Source: an uncultured Pelagibacteraceae bacterium (GTDB lineage: Bacteria > Pseudomonadota > Alphaproteobacteria > Pelagibacterales > Pelagibacteraceae). From it: 64,000 nt of DNA. The first letter of the stretch is position 1, and every line of letters begins with the position of its first letter. The notes beneath the pieces are model-generated. The model ran no database searches, was not told where the DNA came from, and saw nothing but the letters and a program-made list of their open reading frames with translations. The DNA lies in NCBI GenBank assembly GCA_902581585.1, contig CACHPB010000001.1, positions 124,001 through 188,000 on the forward strand, read 5' to 3'. Below, one piece after another: positions 32,829 to 41,755 of this stretch. A program made the translations under genes and the position numbers.

Positions 32829-34174
32829 TTAACAGAAGAAAATTTTTAAAAACATCACTATCAGCATTAGCATTTGCAGCCATACCAAAAATTTCATTTT
32901 CACAATCAAATCCAGATGTTGTGGTAATTGGTGGTGGTTCCTCGGGATTATCAGTAACAGCTGAATTAATGAAAAAAGGAAAATCAGTATTATGTGTTGA
33001 CGCTATGAGTAGGAAAGGTGGAAGATGTTTTACAAATACTTCAATATTTGGTGTTCCTTATGATCTTGGAGCGCATTGGTTACATAATTTTAATTTTAAT
33101 CAAATTGCACAGTATGGAAAGAAACAAAAAGATATATTTGATATTTATAAAGATCCAGACACAGTCATGGTTTATGACGGTCAAAAAAAAATTAAGGGAA
33201 TGAAACTTTATGGATTGTACAAGAAGTTAGGAAAGTTAAAAAATAAAACAAAAGATGACATTCCTTTAAGTAATAAAATAAAAGAAAAATGGTTAGAAAA
33301 TGAATGGTTTGCAACAGCACATCAAATAAGATTTCCTTGTCAGTCTGGAAAAGATTTAGATCAATATACAGCTGCTGATGGTAAACTTAATTGGGAAAGT
33401 TATGGCGAAGGTAGTCAGGGTGGTGATGGATTTGTAAAACAAGGATATGGCGCTTTACTTGCTCATTATAGACAAAATGTGCCAGTTCAACTACAAACAA
33501 CTGTTAATGAGGTTAAATGGGATGGCAATGGAGTTAAGGTAGTCACAAACAAAGGAACTATAAGTGCAAAAGCCTGCGTTATAACAGTTTCTACCTCAGC
33601 ATTTAATTCAGGAAAAATTAAATTTACACCGGCACTACCTATTGAAAAGTACGAAGCTTATGATGCTTTTTCCTGTTCAAATTATAATCATGTAACATTA
33701 CAGTTAAAAGATGATTTTTATAAAGAGTATAAAGTAAAACCAGACATGTATTTTACCCCAAAAATTACAACTAAAGGCCTTAAATCTCCAGAGGGGTACT
33801 GTTCAACAATGAATTTGCATGACTCTAAAATATCATATTTTGATGTGGGAGGACAATTTGCAAAAGATTTAGAAAAAGCAGGAAGCAAGGCAGGTATAGA
33901 TTTCGTTTTACAAACCTTACGAGATACTTTTGGGTCTGATTTTGATAAATTTTTTGTTAAAGGACATATGACTACTTGGGGTAAAAATCCATTTGTATTG
34001 GGTGCTTGGGCCTCAGCAACGCCAGGAAAAGCTGATTTAAGAAAGAATATTAAAACTTCAGTTGCAGATAAACTTTTTTTTGCAGGAGAAGCTACAGCAA
34101 AAAATTATGGAACTGTCCACGGAGCTGATAGAAGTGGAGCAAGGGTAGCAAAAGAAGTATTAAGTTTTGTTTAA
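32825..34174 (+). CDS. Tat-exported FAD-dependent amine oxidase-like protein
   Basis: A 449-residue flavoprotein. An N-terminal Tat signal (INRRKFLKTSLSALAFAAIP, with the RRKFLK motif) precedes the dinucleotide-binding VVVIGGGSSGLSVTAEL (about residues 31-47), the amine-oxidase FAD motif GGRCFTN (about 65-71) and the C-terminal FAD contact LFFAGEAT (about 418-425). It resembles monoamine/polyamine oxidases and lysine-specific oxidases. As it overlaps tctA by 4 bp, it belongs to the TTT operon. It likely oxidises an amine in the periplasm; the product carboxylate may be the transported ligand (inference). The stop shares TTAA with the convergent gene. Confidence 0.83.
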   Translation: MINRRKFLKTSLSALAFAAIPKISFSQSNPDVVVIGGGSSGLSVTAELMKKGKSVLCVDAMSRKGGRCFTNTSIFGVPYDLGAHWLHNFNFNQIAQYGKKQKDIFDIYKDPDTVMVYDGQKKIKGMKLYGLYKKLGKLKNKTKDDIPLSNKIKEKWLENEWFATAHQIRFPCQSGKDLDQYTAADGKLNWESYGEGSQGGDGFVKQGYGALLAHYRQNVPVQLQTTVNEVKWDGNGVKVVTNKGTISAKACVITVSTSAFNSGKIKFTPALPIEKYEAYDAFSCSNYNHVTLQLKDDFYKEYKVKPDMYFTPKITTKGLKSPEGYCSTMNLHDSKISYFDVGGQFAKDLEKAGSKAGIDFVLQTLRDTFGSDFDKFFVKGHMTTWGKNPFVLGAWASATPGKADLRKNIKTSVADKLFFAGEATAKNYGTVHGADRSGARVAKEVLSFV

Positions 34175-34590
34175 GTAATATAAATTTTATCTGATAAACC
34201 GTAACAAAGTATAGCCATCATAATTAAAAAGACTGTAGGAGCTATAATGCCTTCATTTGTAGCTTTTTCATTAAGACCAGTTTTATCAATTTTAAGAGAG
34301 TAGAAATTTGTTCCTAGAACACATGCATGAATAATAAATATTAAATTAAAAAAGGCCCAAGTTCCCTCAACTCCATTTGGTCTTACAAACATAATATAAA
34401 TAGCCATTATTACCCAACCAAGCATTAGCGCTCCAACAAATCTAATCATTACAGCTGCACTGTGATCTATACCAAACTTATCCATAAATTTTTTGGTTCC
34501 AACAATTGTTTGAAAACAATATGCAGCTATTCCTACAAAATGTGCAAGAAAGATAATTAAGTAAAAAATATTGTTAAACTTTGCAATCAT
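34171..34590 (-). CDS. Four-span membrane protein, unknown
   Basis: A 139-residue protein with four hydrophobic segments (about residues 8-27, 45-66, 74-98, 113-134) and motifs FMDKFGIDHSAAVMIRFVGALMLGW and AFFNLIFIIHACVL. No catalytic signature and no family I can name. It resembles small DUF-type membrane proteins common in marine Alphaproteobacteria. Confidence 0.6.
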   Translation of the reverse strand: MIAKFNNIFYLIIFLAHFVGIAAYCFQTIVGTKKFMDKFGIDHSAAVMIRFVGALMLGWVIMAIYIMFVRPNGVEGTWAFFNLIFIIHACVLGTNFYSLKIDKTGLNEKATNEGIIAPTVFLIMMAILCYGLSDKIYIT

Positions 34591-34599
34591 GTTACTATT

Positions 34600-35682
34600 C
34601 TACAAGATTCTCTTATATTTTTCAATTATCTTATCCCACAGAAAGTTTGTAGAATTAATTTTCGCTTCTTTGCCGTATTCTAAATATTTATTGTTTTTAA
34701 AAAGATTATCTATACTTGAATATACATCTTCCAATTTATTTCCATCACATATCAAGCCAGTTTTTTCGTGGATTATTGCATCTGACGCTCCTCCATCTTT
34801 ACCACCGATTGAGGGGATACCATATTGTGCAGCTTCGACGTAAGCAATACCAAATCCCTCAACAGATTTTTTATAAATTACTGAAGGCATTACAAAAATA
34901 TCCGACTTAGAAATAAGAGCATTTTTTAAATCTGAAGGAATATCTTTTAAGAAAGTTACTTGTTCTTCTAATTTAAGTTCAATTACTAATTTTTTTAATT
35001 TTTCCTCTTCCTCACCGTATCCGATACATGTATAGACAATTTCGGGATAAATTTCTTTTAGATTTCTCACAGCCATAATTACTTTTTCATGATTTTTTCT
35101 TTTATCGAATCTAGAAACTGTAATTATTCTATATTTTTTGCCTTTAAGTATTTCTTCTGCTTCATTCAAATATTTCTCAGGAACCTCACTGACTTGGTCA
35201 ACTCCAGGGTTAATTATAACAATTTTTTTTTCTTCAACACCCAAGTCTATTGCTAAATTTTTCGTATAATTTGAATTTGCTACAATATGATCGACATTAT
35301 TTAGAACTGATAATACTTTTTTATTTAAACTTGAACCTTTTGTGTGATTAATCTCTTTTGAATGAATTAAGCAGATTTTTTTTTTATTTGTTTTTATAAG
35401 CTCCAAACTTTTCCAATGGTCAGCAATTAAACATTCTATATTCTTATTATTTTCAAGATAGTCATTGATTAAATAAGATTTTCGATATTTTCTAATGAGC
35501 TTAATTCCACTTACTCTCTCAATCGAAAAAGAAACTGATTTGTCAAACTCCTCGTGATTTTCATGATAATCTGCAAAAACTTTTATTAGTTTTAGTTTTG
35601 ATAGAGATTTCGTAAGTCCCCACATTAGGTTTTGCATACCTCCTAATTCAGGCGGAAAGGATCTAGTTATGACTAAATACAT
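34600..35682 (-). CDS. Glycosyltransferase, group 1 (GT4-like)
   Basis: A 360-residue GT-B glycosyltransferase. The N-terminal SFPPELGGMQNLMWGL loop precedes a middle VDHIVANSNYTKNLAIDLGV and the C-terminal donor-site motif FGIAYVEAAQYGIPSIGGKDGGASDAI (EX7E pattern, about residues 280-306). It likely adds a sugar to a surface polysaccharide or lipid. No polysaccharide gene cluster lies around it. Confidence 0.87.
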   Translation of the reverse strand: MYLVITRSFPPELGGMQNLMWGLTKSLSKLKLIKVFADYHENHEEFDKSVSFSIERVSGIKLIRKYRKSYLINDYLENNKNIECLIADHWKSLELIKTNKKKICLIHSKEINHTKGSSLNKKVLSVLNNVDHIVANSNYTKNLAIDLGVEEKKIVIINPGVDQVSEVPEKYLNEAEEILKGKKYRIITVSRFDKRKNHEKVIMAVRNLKEIYPEIVYTCIGYGEEEEKLKKLVIELKLEEQVTFLKDIPSDLKNALISKSDIFVMPSVIYKKSVEGFGIAYVEAAQYGIPSIGGKDGGASDAIIHEKTGLICDGNKLEDVYSSIDNLFKNNKYLEYGKEAKINSTNFLWDKIIEKYKRIL

Positions 35683-35688
35683 AGGTTA

Positions 35689-36240
35689 TCAAAACCATTT
35701 AATACTGCAGCCCATGCTAGGAAATTGTTCTTTTGGACCATTGTTGGATTTTGCAATCATTTTCATTGCATTTTTAAGTTCACTATCTCCACTTTCTATT
35801 GGTTTCAAATTTTTTAACTCTCTTATTCTTCCTCTATATTGAAGTTCAAGATCTCTATTGTAACCAAAAAAATCTGGTGTGCAGACAGCACCATAATTTT
35901 TTGCCACGTCTTGAGTTTCATCAATTACATATGGAAAATTAAAATTATGATTTTTTGAAAATTTAACCATATTATCAAATGAATCTTCTTCATATCTTTT
36001 TGGATCATTTGACATTATTGCTATGGATTTAATTCCATCATTTTCTAATTCTTTACAGTCTTCTACAACATTTTTAATTACAGCTAGAACATAAGGACAG
36101 TGATTACAGATAAACATAATTAATGTTCCATTTTCACCTTTAGCGTCATTTAGTGAAATTATTTTATTTTCTATAGATTTAAGTTCAAAGTTGTTAGCTT
36201 TTTTACCGAAGTCACATATTGGTGTTTTAGTTAATGCCAT
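35689..36240 (-). CDS. Thioredoxin-fold redoxin (AhpC/TSA-like)
   Basis: A 183-residue protein with a peroxiredoxin-like N-terminal half and the redox-active CNHCPY (about residues 45-50), followed by VCTPDFFGYNRDLELQYRGRI. The family is widespread but poorly studied, related to thiol peroxidases and ResA-type proteins without a signal peptide. It is likely a cytoplasmic thiol-disulfide or peroxide reductase. Confidence 0.82.
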   Translation of the reverse strand: MALTKTPICDFGKKANNFELKSIENKIISLNDAKGENGTLIMFICNHCPYVLAVIKNVVEDCKELENDGIKSIAIMSNDPKRYEEDSFDNMVKFSKNHNFNFPYVIDETQDVAKNYGAVCTPDFFGYNRDLELQYRGRIRELKNLKPIESGDSELKNAMKMIAKSNNGPKEQFPSMGCSIKWF

Positions 36241-36260
36241 GATAAAAGACCTTATAATTT

Positions 36261-36773
36261 ATGTTTTACGATTTAAAAGATAAAAAACCAAAAAACCTTG
36301 GCGAAAATTGGGTGGCACCTAATGCTATTATAATTGGAGATGTAACATTAGAAAAAAACTCTAGTGTCTGGTTTAATGCAACATTAAGAGGTGATATTGA
36401 AAATATACATATTGGAGAAGGTTCAAATGTACAAGATGGAAGTGTTTTACATACAGATCCAGGTTATCCATTAAAAATTGGAAAGAATGTAACCATAGGT
36501 CATTTAGTAATGCTCCATGGTTGTACAATTGATGACAACTCTTTAATTGGAATAGGGGCTGTTGTACTTAATAAAGCCAAAATAGGAAAGAATTGTATTA
36601 TTGGTGCAAAATCATTAATTACAGAGAATAAGGAAATTCCTGATAACTCGTTAGTAATGGGTTCGCCTGGAAAAATTATTCGTCAGTTAACTGATGATGA
36701 AATTGAAGCAGTAAAACAAAATGCTATTAGATACCAAGAAAACTGGAAAAAATATTCAAAATCTATATTTTAA
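36261..36773 (+). CDS. Gamma-class carbonic anhydrase-like protein
   Basis: A 170-residue left-handed beta-helix protein of the YrdA/PaaY type. It has the metal-ligand histidines in GSVLHTDPGYPLKIG and TIGHLVMLHGC (about 67-97), the SSVWFNATLRGD segment and a C-terminal helix. Members may be carbonic anhydrases or carnitine/thioesterase accessory proteins. The gene ends just before a group of secreted proteins. Confidence 0.85.
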   Translation: MFYDLKDKKPKNLGENWVAPNAIIIGDVTLEKNSSVWFNATLRGDIENIHIGEGSNVQDGSVLHTDPGYPLKIGKNVTIGHLVMLHGCTIDDNSLIGIGAVVLNKAKIGKNCIIGAKSLITENKEIPDNSLVMGSPGKIIRQLTDDEIEAVKQNAIRYQENWKKYSKSIF

Positions 36774-36777
36774 AAAA

Positions 36778-37647
36778 ATGAAAAAAATAATTATATTTTT
36801 TATAATATTTTTATATTCATCCTTCTCTTTTGCCTTAGACGAAAAACCTGGAAGACATTTTAAAGATCAACCAGATGTAACTGATGAACCTCAAGTTCAT
36901 TTTATTTATCTATTAAACAAAGATAGCGAGGATAGAGAATGGGATATCAATGGAAAAATGGAGAAGGAATTATTTGAGGCCAATGAAAAAATGCTCGAAA
37001 TGACAAAGGGTAATCAGAAGTTTAGGTATGACTTAAGGGAAGATGGCAAATTGGATATTTCTTTTGTTAGATTGGATAAACAATATAAAGGAAATTATAA
37101 TATGGAATACCCTGATGCATATTTGACAAAATTAGGTTTTAATAATCCTAATAAATTGTACTTTTCATGGGTTGATGTAGGACATAGAGATGGGGGACAA
37201 GGAGCTGTTCACCATGGATATATTTTTTTAAAAAGTAAATATAACACAAACAAAAATAAAAGAATTATAATTACCTTACATGAATTAATGCATGTAAATG
37301 GATTTGCTTGGCCATGCACAAAAGGAGCTAAAAAATCACACAAGTTTGGGACAATAATTGGAGGGCCTGACGGGGGAGACAAGTATAATTTGGGCTCATC
37401 ATTGTATAATCTTAAAGATCCTTCTTGTCCTGATTTTAAAGATTCTGTTTTTTTAGAACCAACTTCTAGCACACCATTTAACCCTGTTTACTTAAAATGT
37501 GCAATGGCTGCAGAAGTTGGTCGAGGTATTTCTCCTGATAGTAATTATGAATGGAGAGATAGATATTCTCATAAAAAACTAAAAAAAATTAAAAAGAAAA
37601 GAACCTGGTGCACATATAATTTATATAAAGATTTCAAAAATTTCTAG
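36778..37647 (+). CDS. Secreted HExxH metallopeptidase-like protein
   Basis: A 289-residue protein with a signal peptide (MKKIIIFFIIFLYSSFSFA). The mature part carries a zincin-type motif HELMH (about residues 168-172, in ITLHELMHVNGFAWPC). Near it are cysteines (WPCTKG, DPSCPD and others) likely to form disulfides. The ATG at 36778 is chosen since it gives a clean signal peptide; an in-frame ATG at 36721 overlaps the previous gene. The exact family is not recognised. It is first in a run of four secreted proteins. Confidence 0.65.
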   Translation: MKKIIIFFIIFLYSSFSFALDEKPGRHFKDQPDVTDEPQVHFIYLLNKDSEDREWDINGKMEKELFEANEKMLEMTKGNQKFRYDLREDGKLDISFVRLDKQYKGNYNMEYPDAYLTKLGFNNPNKLYFSWVDVGHRDGGQGAVHHGYIFLKSKYNTNKNKRIIITLHELMHVNGFAWPCTKGAKKSHKFGTIIGGPDGGDKYNLGSSLYNLKDPSCPDFKDSVFLEPTSSTPFNPVYLKCAMAAEVGRGISPDSNYEWRDRYSHKKLKKIKKKRTWCTYNLYKDFKNF

Positions 37648-37649
37648 AG

Positions 37650-38234
37650 ATGAAAATATTGCTGATAATTTTAATAGCTTTATTTCCACAATTCTCCCAA
37701 GCTTTAGAAAGATTTATACCTTTAGAGTTGTTTACGGGTGGCAAAATTAGAAATGATACAGAAATTAAATTTACAAATGCTAATTTAATATTTGGCGAAA
37801 AGAAAAAAAAGGAAATTATAGGTCCTGAAGATTGGCACCATCCAGAAACTGGAGAAAAAATAAAAGTTTATAAAAGAACAAGAAAAGGGCAAAGTGGTCT
37901 CAAAACTCAGCTATTTACTATAACTAACAATGGACAATGTATAGGAAGAATTTGGGATAGTAGACGTGGTGGTAGAATAATTGAAAATGGATGTAAATTT
38001 CCCTTGGGAATTTGGAAAGAGGGAGAAACCAGGTCTTTTGAAGGGTCTTCTGGGGGGAAACCTAGAAAAATTGAATTAACAATTTTAAAAATAGGAAAAA
38101 ATCAAAATAGCAATCTTAAATTTAATTGGAAATTATATAATATGAAAAATGGAAAATTAATGGATGATAACGATTATACTTTTGCTCCAGGAAAAGCGAT
38201 GATAGAATTAAATGACAAAAATATATCTAAATGA
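37650..38234 (+). CDS. Secreted protein, unknown
   Basis: A 194-residue protein with a signal peptide (about 1-18, ending FSQALERF). The mature part is rich in beta-type strands and basic residues, with two cysteines (NNGQCIGRIW, ENGCKFPLG, about 20 residues apart) that may pair. Only 2 bp separate it from the upstream metallopeptidase-like gene and its stop overlaps the next start, so the four genes look co-transcribed. No family recognised. Confidence 0.6.
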   Translation: MKILLIILIALFPQFSQALERFIPLELFTGGKIRNDTEIKFTNANLIFGEKKKKEIIGPEDWHHPETGEKIKVYKRTRKGQSGLKTQLFTITNNGQCIGRIWDSRRGGRIIENGCKFPLGIWKEGETRSFEGSSGGKPRKIELTILKIGKNQNSNLKFNWKLYNMKNGKLMDDNDYTFAPGKAMIELNDKNISK

Positions 38235-39100
38235 GAAAAGTATTTATAATTTTTATCGCTTTATTAATATCTCTGAATACTGCAGTAGCTAATGAAAAAT
38301 TTGAGTTTAGATACAATATTCATGAAAATTTACCCAAAAAATGGGTAACTGAATTCAAGAATATAATGGATGTTTTACAAGAAGTTCTACCTATTCAAGA
38401 TAATATGAATGATTATCTCAAAAGTCCAGGAATGGATATCTATGCTTGGAAAAGTACAAAAAATCCTTTTCCAGAAGTTAAGAATAATATGAAAGGTTCA
38501 TGTATTTGCGGTGATGGTTCAACTAGATGGATGCAGATAGAAATACCAAGTAAAGAATTAGCAAAAAAATATATACACCGTTATTCTGTGATTGCTCATG
38601 AATATTTTCATGTTTATCAAATATCACTTTCAGAAAATAAATTATCAGATAGAGACTCACCAAAATGGTTAACCGAGGGAGGAGCAAAAGTTTTTGAAGA
38701 AATGTATGTGAAACAATATTATGGAAAAGACAGTTTAAAAAATGATCTTTCAAGAAAAGAAATGTGGAGTAAAAAGGTTTTAAAAGAACCTAGCCTTTAC
38801 GAAAAACACAAAACATCAAATAAAAAAGGAATGGATGGCAATTATACAGGTTCTGCCTTCATGGTGCTAGTATTAGTAAATGAACTGAAGAAAAATAATA
38901 TTTCTGAACAACAAGCTTTTAAATTAGTTTTTAGAGATTTTTGGATTGAGAGAGCAAAGCACAGAAAATGGGAAAAAGCATTTGAGCAGACTTTTAAAAT
39001 GAGTGCTGGAGAATTTTATGAAAGATTAAGTAAATATAAAAGAGTCGTAAAAAAAATCTTACCGAGTAAGAACTTAAAAATTCAAGATATTTTTAGCTAA
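38231..39100 (+). CDS. Secreted gluzincin-like metallopeptidase (copy 1 of tandem pair)
   Basis: A 289-residue protein with a signal peptide (about 1-20, ending NTAVANE). It has HEYFH (about residues 123-127) followed about 22 residues later by WLTEGGAKVFEE, the zinc ligand and conserved pattern of Peptidase-MA-like gluzincins. It ends LPSKNLKIQDIFS. It is clearly homologous to the next gene over its whole length, with the same HEYFHVYQ and LYEKHKTS segments. Probable periplasmic or outer-membrane peptidase; the substrate is unknown. Confidence 0.7.
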   Translation: MRKVFIIFIALLISLNTAVANEKFEFRYNIHENLPKKWVTEFKNIMDVLQEVLPIQDNMNDYLKSPGMDIYAWKSTKNPFPEVKNNMKGSCICGDGSTRWMQIEIPSKELAKKYIHRYSVIAHEYFHVYQISLSENKLSDRDSPKWLTEGGAKVFEEMYVKQYYGKDSLKNDLSRKEMWSKKVLKEPSLYEKHKTSNKKGMDGNYTGSAFMVLVLVNELKKNNISEQQAFKLVFRDFWIERAKHRKWEKAFEQTFKMSAGEFYERLSKYKRVVKKILPSKNLKIQDIFS

Positions 39101-39109
39101 AGTTAGTTA

Positions 39110-40042
39110 ATGAAAAAAATATTTATAGTTTTTATAGCTTTAGTTTTTTATTCTACATCAGTAGTTGCCGTTGAAAAATTTAAGTTCAAATATAACTTAC
39201 ATGAAAATTTACCAAAAAAATGGGTTACTGAATTCAAAAACATAATGAATATTGTACAAGAAGTTATGCCTATAAATGAGAATACTAACGATTGGGTTAA
39301 GAATCATATTAAATTGATGAATATGAAACAGGGCTATAGTATGGATATCTATGCATGGAAAAGCACAAAGAATCCTTTTCCTGAAAAGCGTGCTAATATG
39401 AAGGGCTCAACTCTTGAAAATACTAATTCACCTGAACCATGGATGCAATTAGACATATATCCACAAGATTTATCAAGTTCAAGAAATAGAATTCGTACTT
39501 ATTCTGTTATTGTTCATGAGTATTTTCATGTTTATCAAAGATCACTTTCCAAAAGCACAAGGGCTCTATCTGATATCAATCCGAAATGGGTAGTCGAGGG
39601 AGGTGCTAAAGTTTTAGAAGAGATTTATGCGAGGCAATATTATAAAAAAGATCTTTTAAAAATCGACATTCAAGAGAGACAAAGATGGAGTATTAAAAGG
39701 GTTACTAAAGAACCTCATTTATACGAAAAACATAAGACATCACCAAAAAAAAATGGATTTGATAGCATGTACACTGGCTCTGCATTCATGTTGCTGGCTT
39801 TAGTTAACGAATTAAAAAAAAATAATATTTCTGAAGAAGAAGCATTTGAGTTAGTTTTTAGAGAATACTGGATACAGAGGGCCAAATATACACCATCAGA
39901 GACGGCTTGGCAGGTGGCTTTTAAAGATACTTTTGGCATGAGTCATGATGAATTTTACGAGAGATTAAGTAAGTACAAAAGAAAAGATCTAAAAAAAATA
40001 CTCCCAAGTAAGACATTAAAGATACAAGATATTTTTAGTTAA
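39110..40042 (+). CDS. Secreted gluzincin-like metallopeptidase (copy 2 of tandem pair)
   Basis: A 310-residue paralogue of the preceding gene (9-bp gap). Signal peptide about 1-20, HEYFH at about 136-140 and WVVEGGAKVLEE at about 160-171. Shared segments include ENLPKKWVTEFKNIM, MDIYAWKSTKNPFPE and the terminal LKIQDIFS. An extra segment of about 20 residues near position 65 (NDWVKNHIKLMNMKQGYS) and other small insertions set it apart. Tandem duplication in a compact genome implies selection for both copies or recent duplication; strong similarity favours either. Confidence 0.7.
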   Translation: MKKIFIVFIALVFYSTSVVAVEKFKFKYNLHENLPKKWVTEFKNIMNIVQEVMPINENTNDWVKNHIKLMNMKQGYSMDIYAWKSTKNPFPEKRANMKGSTLENTNSPEPWMQLDIYPQDLSSSRNRIRTYSVIVHEYFHVYQRSLSKSTRALSDINPKWVVEGGAKVLEEIYARQYYKKDLLKIDIQERQRWSIKRVTKEPHLYEKHKTSPKKNGFDSMYTGSAFMLLALVNELKKNNISEEEAFELVFREYWIQRAKYTPSETAWQVAFKDTFGMSHDEFYERLSKYKRKDLKKILPSKTLKIQDIFS

Positions 40043-40056
40043 TCCTTAACTGATTT

Positions 40057-40257
40057 TCAGAAAAGAAGGTCATTAACTGAGTAAATAATTAATCCTAAAA
40101 TAATTAAAAAAAATATTATAAAAGCTATTTGCTCACTAATTTTTTTAGTAACTTTGGTTTCACCTTTTTTAAATTTTCTGATTTGAAATATTCCAAACCT
40201 CATAACAGCCAATCCACCTAAAACAAGTGCTACAGCAATAATAAATCCACTTAACAT
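40057..40257 (-). CDS. Small two-span membrane protein, unknown
   Basis: A 66-residue protein with two TM helices (about residues 3-22 and 45-62) around a basic loop RKFKKGETKVTKK. It follows the FMN-binding protein gene on the same strand by 1 bp and is likely its operon partner. The segment resembles the small membrane proteins of unknown function common in Alphaproteobacteria. Confidence 0.55.
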   Translation of the reverse strand: MLSGFIIAVALVLGGLAVMRFGIFQIRKFKKGETKVTKKISEQIAFIIFFLIILGLIIYSVNDLLF

Positions 40258-40258
40258 T

Positions 40259-40864
40259 TTAGGGAATTAGCCAGCTTTGTTTATTATTTGAAAGATCAAA
40301 TCTTGCTCTTCTATGACCTTTTGCTGCAAGATAAAGCCACTCAATATTCTCAATATTACATTGTATTACTGTAAAGTTTTTATAACCTTCTTCACTTTGT
40401 TCCATTGTAAAACCAGATTTTTCAATTTCCTCACTCAAACCTGAGCTTGGTTCATCTGTTTCTGTTCCTGGTCCATTGTTTACTAGATAACATTTTCGAC
40501 TTACGTGTGCAGTTTTTGACCATGATTGCTCAGTTATTTCATTTTCATGATTTACTATGCAATTAACTTTAATTCTAAGCTGAATCTTTTCTTCTTTATC
40601 ATAGAATATAAGTGCTGCATTACTATTTTTTTTTAATTTTGGAATTTTGTCAGATCGTATATCGCTATGAAACTGAAGAAGATTATTTGATTGGTCTGAT
40701 TTTCTAAGAACTACTATCCTTCCATCAAAGTCTGATTGATCTCCACAAACAAAAACTGGAATTCGAAAAGGTGATGATCTATTCGTTACAGCATCATCAA
40801 GCATAGACCATATTTTTTTCTTTATTTCAGAAAAGTCCTCATAGTATGGGACGGCATTTGACAT
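40259..40864 (-). CDS. Pyridoxamine-5'-phosphate-oxidase-like FMN-binding protein
   Basis: A 201-residue protein with a split-barrel FMN fold. Key segments are GRIVVLRKSD, LQFHSDIRSDKIPKLKKN (FMN-phosphate region) and, in the C-terminus, IEWLYLAAKGHRRARFDL (typical of the Alr4036-like branch). The start at 40864 (MSNAVPYYED) is chosen over the ATG at 40894 because it begins 4 bp after the upstream gene's stop; the longer form would overlap by 26 bp. Substrate unknown. Confidence 0.75.
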   Translation of the reverse strand: MSNAVPYYEDFSEIKKKIWSMLDDAVTNRSSPFRIPVFVCGDQSDFDGRIVVLRKSDQSNNLLQFHSDIRSDKIPKLKKNSNAALIFYDKEEKIQLRIKVNCIVNHENEITEQSWSKTAHVSRKCYLVNNGPGTETDEPSSGLSEEIEKSGFTMEQSEEGYKNFTVIQCNIENIEWLYLAAKGHRRARFDLSNNKQSWLIP

Positions 40865-40868
40865 TGGA

Positions 40869-41744
40869 TTACTTCTTTTTCTTGAGTCTGGCAATTAAAC
40901 TAGAGCTATCCCAACGATTACCACCCATTTTTTGAACATCGGCATAATACTCATCAACTATTTCAGTAATCGGGACTGGTGAACCATTTCTTTTTGCTTC
41001 TTCGATTACAATCTTTAAATCTTTTCTCATCCAATCTACTGCAAAACCATAATCAAATTTGTCTTCAACCATAGTTTTATATCTATTTTCCATCTGCCAT
41101 GATTGAGCAGCTCCTTTAGAAATAGTTTCCATAACTTTATCAATATCCAACCCAGCATTTATTCCAAAATTAATAGCTTCTGATAGACCTTGAACAACAC
41201 CTGCTATGCACATTTGGTTCATCATTTTTGTAAGTTGACCACTTCCTGATGGACCAATTAATTTTACTTTTTTACTATAACAATCAATTACTGGTTCAGC
41301 TTTTTTAAAAACCTCTTCATCACCCCCAACCATAACCGTTAGAATTCCACCTTCAGCACCTGATTGACCACCAGAAATCGGTGCATCTAAAAATGCAAAT
41401 CCTTTCTCTTTTGCTTTACTATAAAGTTCTCTCGATACTTCTGCAGATACAGTTGAATTATCTACGTAGATTGAACCTTCCTTAGCACTATGAAATAAAC
41501 CGTTTTCACCTAAAGTAACTTGTTTCAAATCCTCATCGTTACCCACACAAGTAAAAATAAAATCAGCACCTTCCGCAGCTTCTTTTGGTGTTGAGGCCAT
41601 TTTACCTTTAAATTCAGTAATCCATTTTTCAGCTTTAGCACTTGTTCTATTAAAAACAGTTACATTATGCCCAGCTTTTGATATATAACCAGCCATCGGA
41701 TAACCCATTACCCCGAGACCTATGAAAGCAACATTACAAGTCAT
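40869..41744 (-). CDS. Beta-hydroxyacid dehydrogenase (3-hydroxyisobutyrate / tartronate semialdehyde type)
   Basis: A 291-residue enzyme with the Rossmann NAD(P) site VAFIGLGVMGYPMAGYISKAGH near the N-terminus, the substrate motif FLDAPISGGQSGAEGG (about 116-131) and the catalytic lysine region GSGQLTKMMNQMC (about 166-178, Lys near 172). The family includes MmsB and GarR. Oxidation of 3-hydroxyisobutyrate or reduction of tartronate semialdehyde are the main options. The sequence does not clearly decide. Confidence 0.85.
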   Translation of the reverse strand: MTCNVAFIGLGVMGYPMAGYISKAGHNVTVFNRTSAKAEKWITEFKGKMASTPKEAAEGADFIFTCVGNDEDLKQVTLGENGLFHSAKEGSIYVDNSTVSAEVSRELYSKAKEKGFAFLDAPISGGQSGAEGGILTVMVGGDEEVFKKAEPVIDCYSKKVKLIGPSGSGQLTKMMNQMCIAGVVQGLSEAINFGINAGLDIDKVMETISKGAAQSWQMENRYKTMVEDKFDYGFAVDWMRKDLKIVIEEAKRNGSPVPITEIVDEYYADVQKMGGNRWDSSSLIARLKKKK

Positions 41745-41755
41745 AAAATAAATAT

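Noticed and set aside
36721-36777. An upstream in-frame ATG for the first secreted metallopeptidase-like gene.
   Set aside because: It overlaps the carbonic anhydrase gene by 53 bp and places a polar segment before the signal peptide.
40865-40894. An earlier ATG for the FMN-binding protein.
   Set aside because: It overlaps the upstream dehydrogenase by 26 bp; the ATG at 40864 lies 4 bp after that gene and starts the conserved part.
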